Assembly: GCA_025618425.1 (NCBI GenBank)
Contig: CM046842.1
Span: 34,415,188-34,479,187 of the forward strand
Source: Heliocidaris tuberculata
Lineage: Eukaryota; Echinodermata; Echinoidea; Camarodonta; Echinometridae
Direction of reading: 5' to 3'
Length of the DNA: 64,000 bases
The notes under the pieces are model-generated. The model was given only the letters and a program-made list of their open reading frames with translations, made no database searches and was not told where the DNA came from. The number at the start of each line of letters is the position of its first letter. Within the stretch, counting starts at the first letter, position 1. Shown here piece by piece: positions 38,001 to 51,000 of this stretch. The position numbers and the translations under genes were made by a program.

Positions 38001-41000
38001 CAAAAGTCCATAACTCCGTTATTCTTTAACAGATTTTCTCCAAACTTTCGCTAATATTTTTCTTTATTTTTTCTGCATTTTTTAAACTCAAGTAATCTTC
38101 GGGGTGAACTTCCCCTTTAAACATGACTTTAGGCCAAGTGTCAGGTTTAACTGAATTAGAAGAATATAAAAATTTGAGCTTTATTTTGTTCTTCTCATCT
38201 TCTCTTTTCATCTCTTATAGTAGTACTGGTAATACATGTGAGTTCAAAACAGATAAATATTTTAAATGCATTTTATTATCCTGTCTTGTTGCACTCAATG
38301 ATAGGGATATATCTGAAACTGAATGAATCAGCATTTTTTCTTTGAATTGGCAACACCTTCGTTCTAATTTACTGCTAAACCATTTCCATGACTAGCCATG
38401 CATATGAATTGAAATGCATTGATTAAAAATGATATTGAAGAGATGAAATATGTCAGAAAGTATGGGAAAACAATTACATTGAAGTTTTCATTGTGTTGCC
38501 TTTTCTGAATTGTAATAATCATAGCTCTTTTAAGATTTCTCTTATCTAGCATGTTCTTGTGCAAACTAATGTGAAGTAACTGCTGAGATAAACGAATGCT
38601 GTTTATACTGGTTGTCTTTTCATTGTTTCTTGACATAGGAATCTGAGTAATAATTTAATTACATACCTTGCTCCAAGGGCTCTGACTCAACTCAAACAGC
38701 TCAAGATCATGTAAGTCTTATTCATTAATTTCATTTTTGATCTTCAAAAAGGGGAACTATGTTCTAATACCCCTGTTTTGTAGATTGAACATCGTGAAGT
38801 TTATAAAGGGAAATTGAAGAGAGAGATATTGAGAATAAATTTAGGATAGGCCAATTGCATGTACCCTTGGGATGTGGCAGGGCACAAAACATGCCAGACC
38901 CAATGTTCAAATGTTCATAATTGATGTATATTTGTGAAATAAATTCTTTTTATGTCTTTTTTAATGCTTCAAATAATAAATTTGTATCTAATGTCTTGTT
39001 TTTAAGTGATCTGTTATTATAGATCTTAAGTACTGTATGAATCTTTCACCATTCAGGCATTGGCATATTCATTCATGGAACAAACCATCATTATCATTTT
39101 AGTTTGAGAACCCCCCACCTCCCAACATATTTCCATCTTAAAGCTCATGCATGGACAGTTTTGGTAGCGAAAAGGAAATTGGAAAGAAACATGTTCAGTA
39201 ACGCAACAGGCTTGGGGCTTCGCATGGAGATAGCATGAGTGTCATTGTGTGTGGAATACACATAATCCTCATAGCTTTTTGCACGCTTTACCATGTATAG
39301 TGCAGACTGCCATTGTTGGGAGTTTATATCCCTGGCCCGGTATATAAATTATTTTTTACCTCTCATTTGTAAAATATTTCACTTTACGAGGTGAAATTGT
39401 CACAGCATTTTAGTTTTGCTAGTATCTCGCTGTTTATTAACAAAAATCCAAGAAATCTGATGAAAGGTTTTTTGAGGCAATACAAAAAGTAAACATTACC
39501 TTTAATCTTTATCATAATATGTTGTTCTTTTGTAGTGAGCTCCATCAGAACTCTTTGTCTTTCATTCAGTCCAAGATGTTTGATGACATGACATACCTTC
39601 TTCATATGTAAGTACAGTCAAACCTGCTTTAGTGCACCTGTATAGAAAGACCACCTGTCTATAAAGACCACAACTTTTATTTCCCTTGAACAGTGTTTCT
39701 CATTAAAACCTATAATAAAGGAACCTGTACATAAAGACCACTTGCTCACGAAGACTGCTTTTCTTGTCTCCCTTGAGCATTCTTTACCCGGGGGGGGTCT
39801 TATTGAGACCTGTACATCATCCGCATAAATCACGTTCTGAAAAGCACCCTAAACAGGGATTGCAGAAGGAGTAGTTTTGAGAAAAACCCATCTTACATCT
39901 CTGATTTTTATACCCTTTCCGCAGATCCTCTTCTTATCACCTCTGAATTTGATACCCCTTTTGTTGATTTTTACTGTTTTTGATACCCTAAATGCATAAC
40001 CCGTGTTACGTGCCTAATGCTGAAAAATACCCCTTTTTATCTGTTTTCATGTAGGCAGATGATGTACAAGCCTCAATGATAATGCCCCTTCCCCCCATCC
40101 CGGGTAGCCTGCAAGCACATACCCTAATTTGACACTTTAATAGAAAATTATTGTGCCTTGAGAGAAGCCTAACCCAGCTACCTACTGGTCGTGTCAATAT
40201 CAGCTATAGTACATGGCCTGTGGTAGTCTTATAGTGCAGACACTCTTTTATGACTGACCAGAGTTTGTGCCTGCAAACTACCCCCGGGGGTCTTTATAGA
40301 CAGGTTTCACTGTAATATTATTCCCTGCATTCGTAAATCTCTATTTTTACTGTAGAAATGTGTGGATTCCCATTGTTCATTTGCAAATAAGTGCAAATAG
40401 TTACATATTTTGCAAAATGGTTTCCTTTTTATGAAAAAGCCTTTGCCAAACACCAAATATATTTTCTGATCTTACAATTTATTCCTTTTTCATTCATGTT
40501 TTCCATCAGTGATTTGAACAACAATGAGCTTACATCTCTGGGTAGCAACTCCTTCACCAACCTACTATCATTGAGGACACTGTAAATATTCAAGATTTAT
40601 TTCAATTTTAGAGGAAATATCTCAATCTATGGTTGCATTCCTGGGCCCCCTGTTTCATTAAACTTGTTTTCAATAACAACTGCCTCATTTCTATGCCGGA
40701 TTCGCTCTCGGCCAATCAGATTCAAGGATTTCAGTAGCTTATAAGAATTATTATAACTTGTTATTGATAAAAAGTTTTATGAAACGGGGTCCTGGTTGCT
40801 TCCCAGCCTGTAAGAGGCTCTACACCTTTTTTTAATCATGTCATTTTAACCCATTGCGTACAGGAACTGGTTATCCCCTGTGTTAAGCCTATGGCAATGG
40901 GAGAATTCAGTAGTCAATGAGTTAAATGCTCTATTCTTTTACTAACCTTTTAGGTATGATTTAATTTTGGTATAACACACATTCTCCCATCGACTCCAGC

Positions 41001-44000
41001 CCAAGGTATCCAAGTTATCTCTGGTTCAGTATTCAAGAGGTTAACCCATTGACTGCTGCATTTTCTCTCTTTCCAATAAACCTAGTAAAGAGACCATTTG
41101 GTTTCCATAGGCAATGAATGGGTTAACTTTCTATTGTGAATCCCACTTTATCTTCTCTGATTCTATTTTTACCCACGCCGATAAAATCGGCAGGGTTATG
41201 TAAAGGGTTCCGTATGTTTGTATGTTTGTTTGTTTGTTTTTTTGTTTGTTTTTTTGTTTGTTTGTGTACAAGATAACTAGAGAACGGGTGAACGGATTTG
41301 CACCAAATTTTCAGGGATTGTTTGGATAGTGACAGGAAAGAATCGATTAGATTTTGGTGATGATTGGTTGATCCCTGCAAATTCTGTGTGACCTTCTAGT
41401 TTTGACTCTATAATATAGTATATGTAAAGATCAACGTTTCGCACGTACAAGTACGAAGCGGTTTTAGCAGCCATTGTACAATGCCTCAGTCGGACACAGG
41501 GGTCATGTTTTTTCGGTACATAAATTTCGAGTTAGGTAAAGCCATGTGTTAAGACAAAATCATCAGGGGTTAGTACACATAATGTAGATTTCAGTTTTGA
41601 CCCCATAGTATAGTATTGCAACTACTCTGTAGCACCGCCAAGGCGTGGGTCTGCCGCCTTTGACGGCCCCTCTAGTTTTTTCAAATAAATTAAACCAATA
41701 AGGAATTTATTCACATCTAAGGCTCATATCAGCCTTAGATGTGAATGTATTCCTTATTGGTTTAAAGTGGGATTCTTCATAGAAAGTTATAAGTTAAACT
41801 TTTTCTTGTCTAACATTTGTTTGGAAACATTTTTCAGTTGACACAATAATATTCATGCTTAGAGTGATACAGATAATGCCCTGGGGTGGTATTCTGAGAT
41901 TTATTTTATCTTGATTTTAGTGAAATAATTTTAATTGTCATAACAAAATCCACGCTTTTGGCACATCATTGGTTAATGACTGCGCAAAAGTGGCTATGTA
42001 CGCGGAATTCATCTGCGCAAACACTAATGAAATCTTGCAATTTAAAATGTGTTATGACAATTAAAATCTTTTCACTGAAATCAAGATAAAATAAATCTCA
42101 GAATACCACCCCAAGTCATTATCTTAATTGCTTTTATGTTTTCAATGAAGACATAACTCTAATCGTTTGTCAATAAATGACCATGCTTGTTTATAAATTT
42201 TTCCAGACATCTTCATTCTCAGAAGTCAGGATATGAGATGACTACCATAGCCCATGATGCATTTCTTGGGATCAACGGCAACCTGACTACGCTGTATGTA
42301 CTGCATGAGAATATGGTCTTCTAATATTTTTTGTTATACATTCTAAGGATATTATCTTCAAATATCAATGGTTGTACCTATTATCAATATTGCATGTTTA
42401 TGAACTTACTTTAGACAAAGGTTAGTGGTCATCAATTAACCCAGTTGTCTTTCAAGTATTTGGATTCAACCATAGAAAAAAAAAGAAAATAAGAAATAAG
42501 ATTGGGTCTTTTAGATCATCACCTGATAAGTTTGCTGATTGACAAGTAAATTTGCCTAAAAGCAAATGATATTCTGCAAAATGCAAACAATTGCAGGCTT
42601 TGAAAAATTGTTCTGTCAAAGATAAAGAATATATGGCCAACAAGTAAAAAAAAAGTTTCCTCATCATTCGTGATATGCGGACAATATTTTTTGATTGATT
42701 GATATTTAACGTTGCCTTTTCATCCAGTCAACCTCCATATTTTAAGGATGTATTGTATATCATTGCTTTGATTTAGGTTTATCAGTGACAACCGCCTCGC
42801 CAACTTTCCTCATGCTGCCCTCTCTAGGGAGACTTATGAAAGTCTGATTTACCTGTGAGTACCATAATTTTAAGGCCCGTGAGATTGCAGTGATTTTACG
42901 AGGGTGAGCGATACCGATTAAAAAAAGATCATACGGGAAGGCGAAGAATTAGGACGAAACCGAAGCTGTGCGAAAAAAAACTGGTCTAGAAAAACTGTTA
43001 AAAATTCATCTTCTACTGTGTTTTAAGCTTCCTGATTTTGATATAAGGTACAGAAAACAACGATCTTTCAGAAAAACCAAAAATCCCAAAATAGAATTTT
43101 CCAACCCAAATTTCCATTTCAGCTGTTTACACAAAATCACGGGTTGCGACTTTTTGGTGGTTTTGTGGTGCCGGGTCACATATGAACCCCCTTGCCCTTT
43201 ATGCTGAAATAAACCCTTCGATATGAGTGTGGAGACATGCCGAGGAAAAACAAATATTACTTTACTGCAACCTGTGCTGTCTGAAAGGCAGCAAATTTAA
43301 TGAATAAATAAATATGACTAAATCCAGCAGTATGAATTACTTGCTTTTTTGTTGATGTATTTTTACAGCCTAATGTGTAATGAGTATCACGACATCAGGT
43401 GTTTTAAAGATAAAGTTGAGTTCTGGTCAAGCGATTGCATTGCAAGGTCGATTATGTATTACATAAGATTTGATATATACTGTGAGGTCTTGATATGATA
43501 AAAATAGAAAGAAGTTGAACCGATCTTGTTGAAAATCATGTGCACTGCAAAATCAAAAAGTATATGGGACTATACACATACATGTGGCACAAAAGTGTGG
43601 TCCAAACTTTTCAGCTTTTTCTGGTCATATCTCGAGTATAAAGGCATTTGAAGAGCAACCCTTTTCAGGGAACATTTCTTATATAATATTCTTCCACACT
43701 GATATGAAAATAATGAGAAAGCTCACAAATTAATTTTCACCTTTACCAGAACTCAACCTTCTGTTTAACCCTGTCAGGACAGGAATTATTCAAGTGCTAA
43801 ATTGATCACATTTTGCTCTTCAAATTGGCAACAACAATATTTTTCTTTTAGTGCTACATGGTTCTAATAAGGTGTAATGTCTTTGAAAACAATACACATG
43901 GTTACAAATTTTGTTGAAAAGTTGAAAAAATTGCCAATTTGATAAAAAACAATGATTTTGAATCTCTCAAGGTGTTGCCAATTTAAGGATTTTAAGGGTT

Positions 44001-44958
44001 ATTCTCATTTTTAAAATTCCTGGCATCAAACGCAATAGGGTGTTGCAACAAAAATGGACGTAGGATGTGCAGAAATTTTGGCTCTTTCTACTCATGCATC
44101 TGGTATATTTTTTAGAGCTCTGAATCAAAAGTTATTGAGCCAAACCACAAAATGTGGTCATTTGTCCTGAACGGGTTAAGCTGCTCATCTTTCAAACCCT
44201 TACCCCAGTAGGAGAAATAGCGTAGCCCTCATCCATTATTAGTTTACATTTCATATGTGTGTTAGACCGTTCCATTTACCTGTATAGGGGGGATTCTCTT
44301 TCTTTTCAGGCATGCTGACAATAACGTCTTCACCAACATAACTCTGTACTCCGATGATGCCTATGACGCTGGAACATATGAAATTTATTTAAGACTGCTA
44401 GAGTCATATGTTCCATTCAGTGGTCTACCATCTGTTCAAGAGTTGTAAGTATACTTCTGGAACATATCAGATTTATTTGAGAGATGACATGTTCGGTTCA
44501 AGCAGTTTGTACATGAATTAATGATAATGGTCTGTCGGCTATATATATCATGACTTTGAAAACTTACTTTTAGCGATTTTCATATTAAACTGCACTGCAA
44601 ACTGTTTATGTCACACTCTATGCGCCATTGAGATTTGGATGAAAATCCTCAACATTTTGAGACCTTGGGTTACATATGTAGATTATGTTGGCACTAGGAG
44701 CAAATATGTTTTAGTGAATCCATGGTGATTATGAACACAGGATGAATTTGATCTATAAATGGTATACTATTACATGTGTAGCTCTTTTCATGGAGACAGA
44801 TTGTAGAAGAGTAACTGGTAAAGGTTTGCCGTTAAGACTTTGTAAGTGAAAGCAAATTAAATAGAATTGCATAGAATTGGATAATCTACTTGTAATTTCC
44901 CTTTTTTTGTCCCCGCCGAACGAAGTTCGCGAGGGGACTATGAAACGGGCTCCGTACG

Positions 44959-45023
<65 letters not shown>

Positions 45024-48000
45024 GTCCGTCCGTCCGTCCGTCTGTCCGTGTGTGCTCAAATGTTAGAAAATGCTACTTCTCCTCTATTTCACATCGGATT
45101 TTGATTCCGATTGTTTTATCTGATAGGGCTGGGTGGGGGCTTCCAAACTTCTACACAGAATTTTGAAATTCAATAATTATGCAAATTTATGCAAATTTAT
45201 TCAAAATTGACGAAAAATGCTACTTCTCCTCTATTTCACATCGGATTTTGATTCCGATTGTTTTATCTGATAGGGCTGGGTGGGGGCTTCCTAACTTCTA
45301 CACAGAATTTTGAAATTCATTAATTATGCAAATTTATGCAAATTTATTCAAAATTGACGAAAAATGCTACTTCTCCTCTATTTCACATCGGATTTTGATT
45401 CCTATTGTTTTATCTGATAGGGCTGGGTGGGGGCTTCCAAACTTCTACACAGAATTTTGAAATTCATTAATTATGCAAATTTATGCAAATTTATTCAAAA
45501 TTGACGAAAAATGCTACTTCTCCTCTATTTCACATCGGATTTTTATTCCGATTGTTTTATCTGATACGGCTGGGTGGGGGCTTCCAAACTTCTACACAGA
45601 ATTTTGAAATTCATTATTCATGCAAATTTATGCAAATTTATTCAAAATGGCTGAAGGTTCATAATGTTTTCATGTTTTATATTTCAGTTGTATACATGCA
45701 TTGTTGGTATTCTCTTCTTTTGCATGCAGTAACATTATTATTTTATTCACTAAAGTTTTTCACTGAAGTTTTAAGGTTCAGGCTAGTTAATTTCCACAGA
45801 TCTGCACTTCCGGCGGGGACATTTATTACGCATTGCGTAATTTACTCATTCACTTGTATTTGTCTGTGACAGATACCTTAGCAGTAATGCAATTACAGGA
45901 TTAAATGAAGGAGATCTGTGTGAGATGCCATATTTGACTCTACTAGAACTCCAGACCAACAACATTGATGAAACTACATTGGATCCACACACGTTTGATT
46001 GCCTGACACTACTTCAAAACCTGTGAGTATGGAACACCCTTCAGATTAAATGGAATAGTCCGTGTATATATCTTTTCCCTTTGCATGGCTGTTGAAAATG
46101 TGCATTTCATTTATTCTTATAGGGGTGATCTAAAGATTATTTGATTCACCAATTTGATTGTCTGAATCGTATTCATTTCTCATTTTAGTATAGGCATCTC
46201 TCATCTGCAAAGCATAATAAAAGAAAAAACAAACAACTTATATACTAACAAAATTGTTTCAAAAGTGATACAAAAGTAATATTTTAGGGGATTGCTACAG
46301 ACTAAGGCATGTTTTTAATACTATTCGAGGTTTAGTATTTGGGCATCTGGAAGATAGACATTTCTTAATGGCTTTGAGTCTTATATGAATCCAGGTAATA
46401 CTGAAATACTCTTGCTTTACGATGTAGCTAGCCTGTGAATAGTTTAGTGATATTGGCCCGTATTCTCGAAAGGTGCCTAACTTAAACCCCCGCCTAAATG
46501 TGTAGATTTAGGCCACCGAATTATGGAGAGCCAAATGTCACCCTCTTTAAATTCTACAAAATCACCGTAGTTCTGGGACTAAATGCAAATACAAAAACTG
46601 ACATCATATAATTGATTTCTGATGCTCATTTCATGCCAGAAAACAATTTTGTTTCTTTATTTTGTTACATAAATATAGTAATTTATACGAGACTTAGGGG
46701 ATGACAAATGGCCTTCCATAAATCAGTGGCCTAAGTTAAGCCAGGCTCAACTTAGGCCACTTTCGAGAATATGGGCCATTGATACTTGATCTCTTTGTTA
46801 CCATTGTTATATCTGTATTACAGGAAACTTGATTCCAACAGCTTCAACTATGTCCCTGAGGCTGTTCAGTATCAGGAGAGATTGATGTCAATATCTTCTC
46901 TGTAAGTATGCCATCAATGGTAGCTCCATTATTGATTGATTAACCAATAGCTTCAGAGTTCTTTTATAGTCTAAATCAGTTTGCTCAATCGATCTCCTCA
47001 AGTTGGCAACAGTTGTTCTTATTTTCGACTCCTACATAGTTTGAAACAAGTGAAAATGTTTACTAAATGAACCAATGTGAATAAAATTGCAAAATTTCAC
47101 TGAAAAATTGCCAAATTGTACGTGAAAATAGTGATTATGTATTTTACATTGCGTTGCCAATTTAGAGACTTTAATGATAAGTTTCAATAAAATTGCTCTT
47201 ATTCATGAACTGCAAAACGTGCTACATTGGAAACAGACTCAAAATTTTCTGTGATTTTTGCTCTTTCCACTCATGTATAGCATTCTGGATCAAAAGATAA
47301 ACGCAAAAATATCACTAAAAGGAGATATTGTACTGCTATGGGTTAATTTTTTGTTTTCACCAAAAATAATGGTTTACTACTAGATATGTCATAACAAGAT
47401 GTAAATAAATATCATTAGAATAAGATGGGAGGGAAGAGTTGTGCAATAAACATAAGTTTACATAACTTTTTATCTTCCAAGGCCTGTCTCACAGAGCATC
47501 TTATTAGAAGTGTATTTGAAAGCACTAAACTGGTGTCAGGAGTGGGATTGAGAATACCATTCTCACTGACACTTACTTCTAAACCCTTTCTGGACAGGAA
47601 TTATTTAAGGGCTAAATTGATTGTATTTTGTTCTTCAAATTGGCAACAATAATATTTTTCTTTCAGTGATACATGATTCTACATGTACTAGGGTGTAATG
47701 TTTTAGAAAACAATATACATGGTTCGGGATTTTGTCGAAAAGTTTTTAAAAAATTGCCAATTTTGATAAAAACAATGATTTTGAACCTCTCATTGTGTTG
47801 CCAATACAAGGATTTTAAAGGTTACTCTTGTTTTTTAAATTCTTGGCATCAAATGCAGTATGGTAATGCTACAAAAATGGACGATTACAGAGTAAAAGCC
47901 ACTTCCTAATTATCATGTGGTTCATTTCTCATTTCTGCTAAACCACATACTTAAAAAATAATTAAAAAATATAATTATTATGACCTATAGATTTTGCCAG

Positions 48001-51000
48001 TTTTTGTCATAATAATTACATGCATAGCGAATAGAAATTTAGTACTTGGAGCTCTGTAAATGTAACAGATATTACTACAGTCAAACCTGCTTTAGCGATC
48101 ATCTGTATAGAAAGACCACCTGTCTATAAAGACCATAATTTTGTTTCCCTTGAAACTAGTATTAAAGGAACCTGTACACAAAGACCACCTCCTCATAAAG
48201 ACCACTTTTCTTGTCTCCCTTGAGCGGTCTTTATAGACAGGTTTCACATTATTTTTCTGTGGATGTTGAACATTTTTTCACATGTACAGCATTTCTTAGA
48301 TATTGTTAAAATATCTCCTACTTCTTTTTTTTAGGAGTCTATCCAGTAATCTGATCACTTATTTGTTGGATGGTGCTTTCTCCAACCTCACAACACTCAG
48401 TACATTGAGCCTGAGCTCCAATAGCATTATCTCTATAGAGAATGGCGCATTCCCAGACAACATAAGGACACTGTAAGTGTAACACGTCACTATTTATACA
48501 CCAATCACATTGCAAGTGGCCAACAGCAAAGACTGAATTGGAGAATAACACCAATTGTTTCGGAAATTCAATTCAATTCAAAATTTGTGACCAAAATTAT
48601 GCCCAAAGTCTGCAGGGTAAAACAAAAATGATTTCAAGGTGTGTCTTGCTGGCTGTCATTATATTTCAAATAAATTTTTCATCATCAAAAATGTAGATGG
48701 TTTTAAACACTAATAATTCTATTGAGATATGAAGCATGAGGCAGCCATATCAATTGGAACATGACTACAAAATGTGCATCAACCTAGTAATGTATGAAAC
48801 CATTTAAATATGTGACAATGAATACTTTGCACACATGCAAAACAGACATACATGCATTTTGTATTGAATAATATATTGAATAATTCATTTTCCATGGGTG
48901 AAAATCTTATAAAGTCAAGTACTATGGATTAGTGTTTTATGCCTTTCTGTTTATATGTGTTTTCCTGTTGTATTTTCATGCTATCAAACATTCTTAATGC
49001 TAATGTAATGTCTCCCTGGAAATCTCTTTTTGTTTTGCATCTGCACAATAATACAGAACGCCATACATCTTTATGAAGGAAAATTATTAGCCATCTTAAA
49101 TAATCATCATGACAAATTGATATTGTATCTTGAAATGCTTCTTTTACTACAGATATCTGAGTAGTAACAGCTTTCAATTTCTATATGATAATCTTTTCTT
49201 TTACTGCAAATATATGAGTGATAATGAAATTCATTTTCTGCATGATAATCTTTTCTTTTATTGCAGATCTCTGAGTGGTAACAACTTTCATTTCCTACAC
49301 GAGAACATGTTCACCAATCATTCTCTGCTTGGTACCCTTTCTCTGTCTTCTAACAACATTGATAAGATACCAGAGACAGCCTTTGATGGGTGCACCAGTC
49401 TTACCAATCTGTAAGTTTTCTCCTATTTAATTGTCTACCGATGTTTGGTTGTTTCTAGGAAAATGATCATCATTGTTGTAATAATAAGTTTTTTTTTTCT
49501 TTTCTTTTTGTTATCTAACTCTTTTTCAGAAATACGCAAAAGCACTGTTTACAGCATAATGCAATACTGTGCTGCTTTTTTGTGCAATGTTCATAATAAA
49601 AACCTTTGATGAAATACAACCGTTTTACAAAAATAACATTAGTTAGGTAAACTTCCAATCTTCATTTTTTTAAAACCCGAATTCCATATACCCAATAATA
49701 TGTAGCTGGCATGAGTGAGTTCAAATGACTGTTGTGGTTGTAAAGATTTGTGAACTTGGTCTCAAAAGATGCACAAGACTGAAAATGAAAAAAAAAAACA
49801 AAACGAAAGGGGAAATATTTTAAGGCAGCATGTGGCATAAGAATGGTGGTAATATGATGCAAATTGGTTTTATACTAATAGTTATAATTCATGACCTTTA
49901 GATAGAAAAAATAATTTAAACATGTTTGACATGTATATATTTTTTGTACTAGAGCCATTTTCATGTATATGGGAAAACAAACAGTTATTTTCCCCCAATA
50001 AATTTGACTCTCATATTCTCATATGAGATTCATTTTTACGTGAAATTTGTTTGAAATTCTCACTTAGTTATTGATCGTTTTGAAATAAACCTTGAATTTG
50101 AACCTGTTTTTTGTTGTCCAGGGACCTGGGTTATAACCAGATTGGTCGTCTCTTGGTCACTCACTTTGAAGACTGCCCTCTAACGTCTGCAATTTCTCTT
50201 AATGACAATGAGATCGCATATATCGAAGATGGAACATTCGCACACGTGACTAGCACAGGTTCCTTCTATCTCCACAACAATGAGCTGACAGATTTGCCCA
50301 TGGGTGGTGACTTTATAAACAAGACAATGTCAAGGGCGTAAGTTGCTTAAGTTGACCACTTCTGTGCCCCTTGAAGATGAAGTAATGTACTCAGAGTTCT
50401 GGTCATGTGATAAAATGATGAAAGAACAGTTTAGAAGCAACTGGGGAAAGGTTGAATATGTAGCGCAGAGCATAAGAATTGGTGTATAATGTAGAGGTTT
50501 GGAATCATCAGATTGATGAGCAGTATGCTAAACATCACATGCACTGCAGACAGATATGTGAATTTGGGACTCGCACATATGGCATGAAAGTTTTGTCCAC
50601 ACTTTTCAGCTATTTCTCATCATATTTCAAATATGAGGGCATTTGAAGAGCAGTCCTTTTTACAGAACATTTCTGTGATATTCTTCCAAAATAATGTAGA
50701 GAATGAGAAAGCTCCCATTTTTCTTTCACCTATACCAGAACTGGGGAGCGTTTCATCAAGTGTTTTGTCAGTGATTTTTACCGACAACTGTTATAAGCTA
50801 CTGAAGTCCTTGCATCTGATTGGCTGAGAGCAAATTTGTCAGTAAAAATCACTGACAAGACACTTGATGAAACGCTCCCCTGAACCTTCTCTTTACTTTA
50901 ACCCCTTTTATGCCCCTTCATTTAAAATTGACTAATGCTAAATGAAAATGGGTTTTGTTCACTTCTTGGTTTCAGTTTTGATCTCCACAATGCAAGTGAT

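Noticed and set aside
44877..45166. Frames rich in VCVCVC
   Set aside because: Translation of the (TG)n microsatellite.
45071..45658. CRISPR-like array
   Set aside because: The 147-bp units are head-to-tail with no unique spacers, in a eukaryotic intron: a minisatellite.
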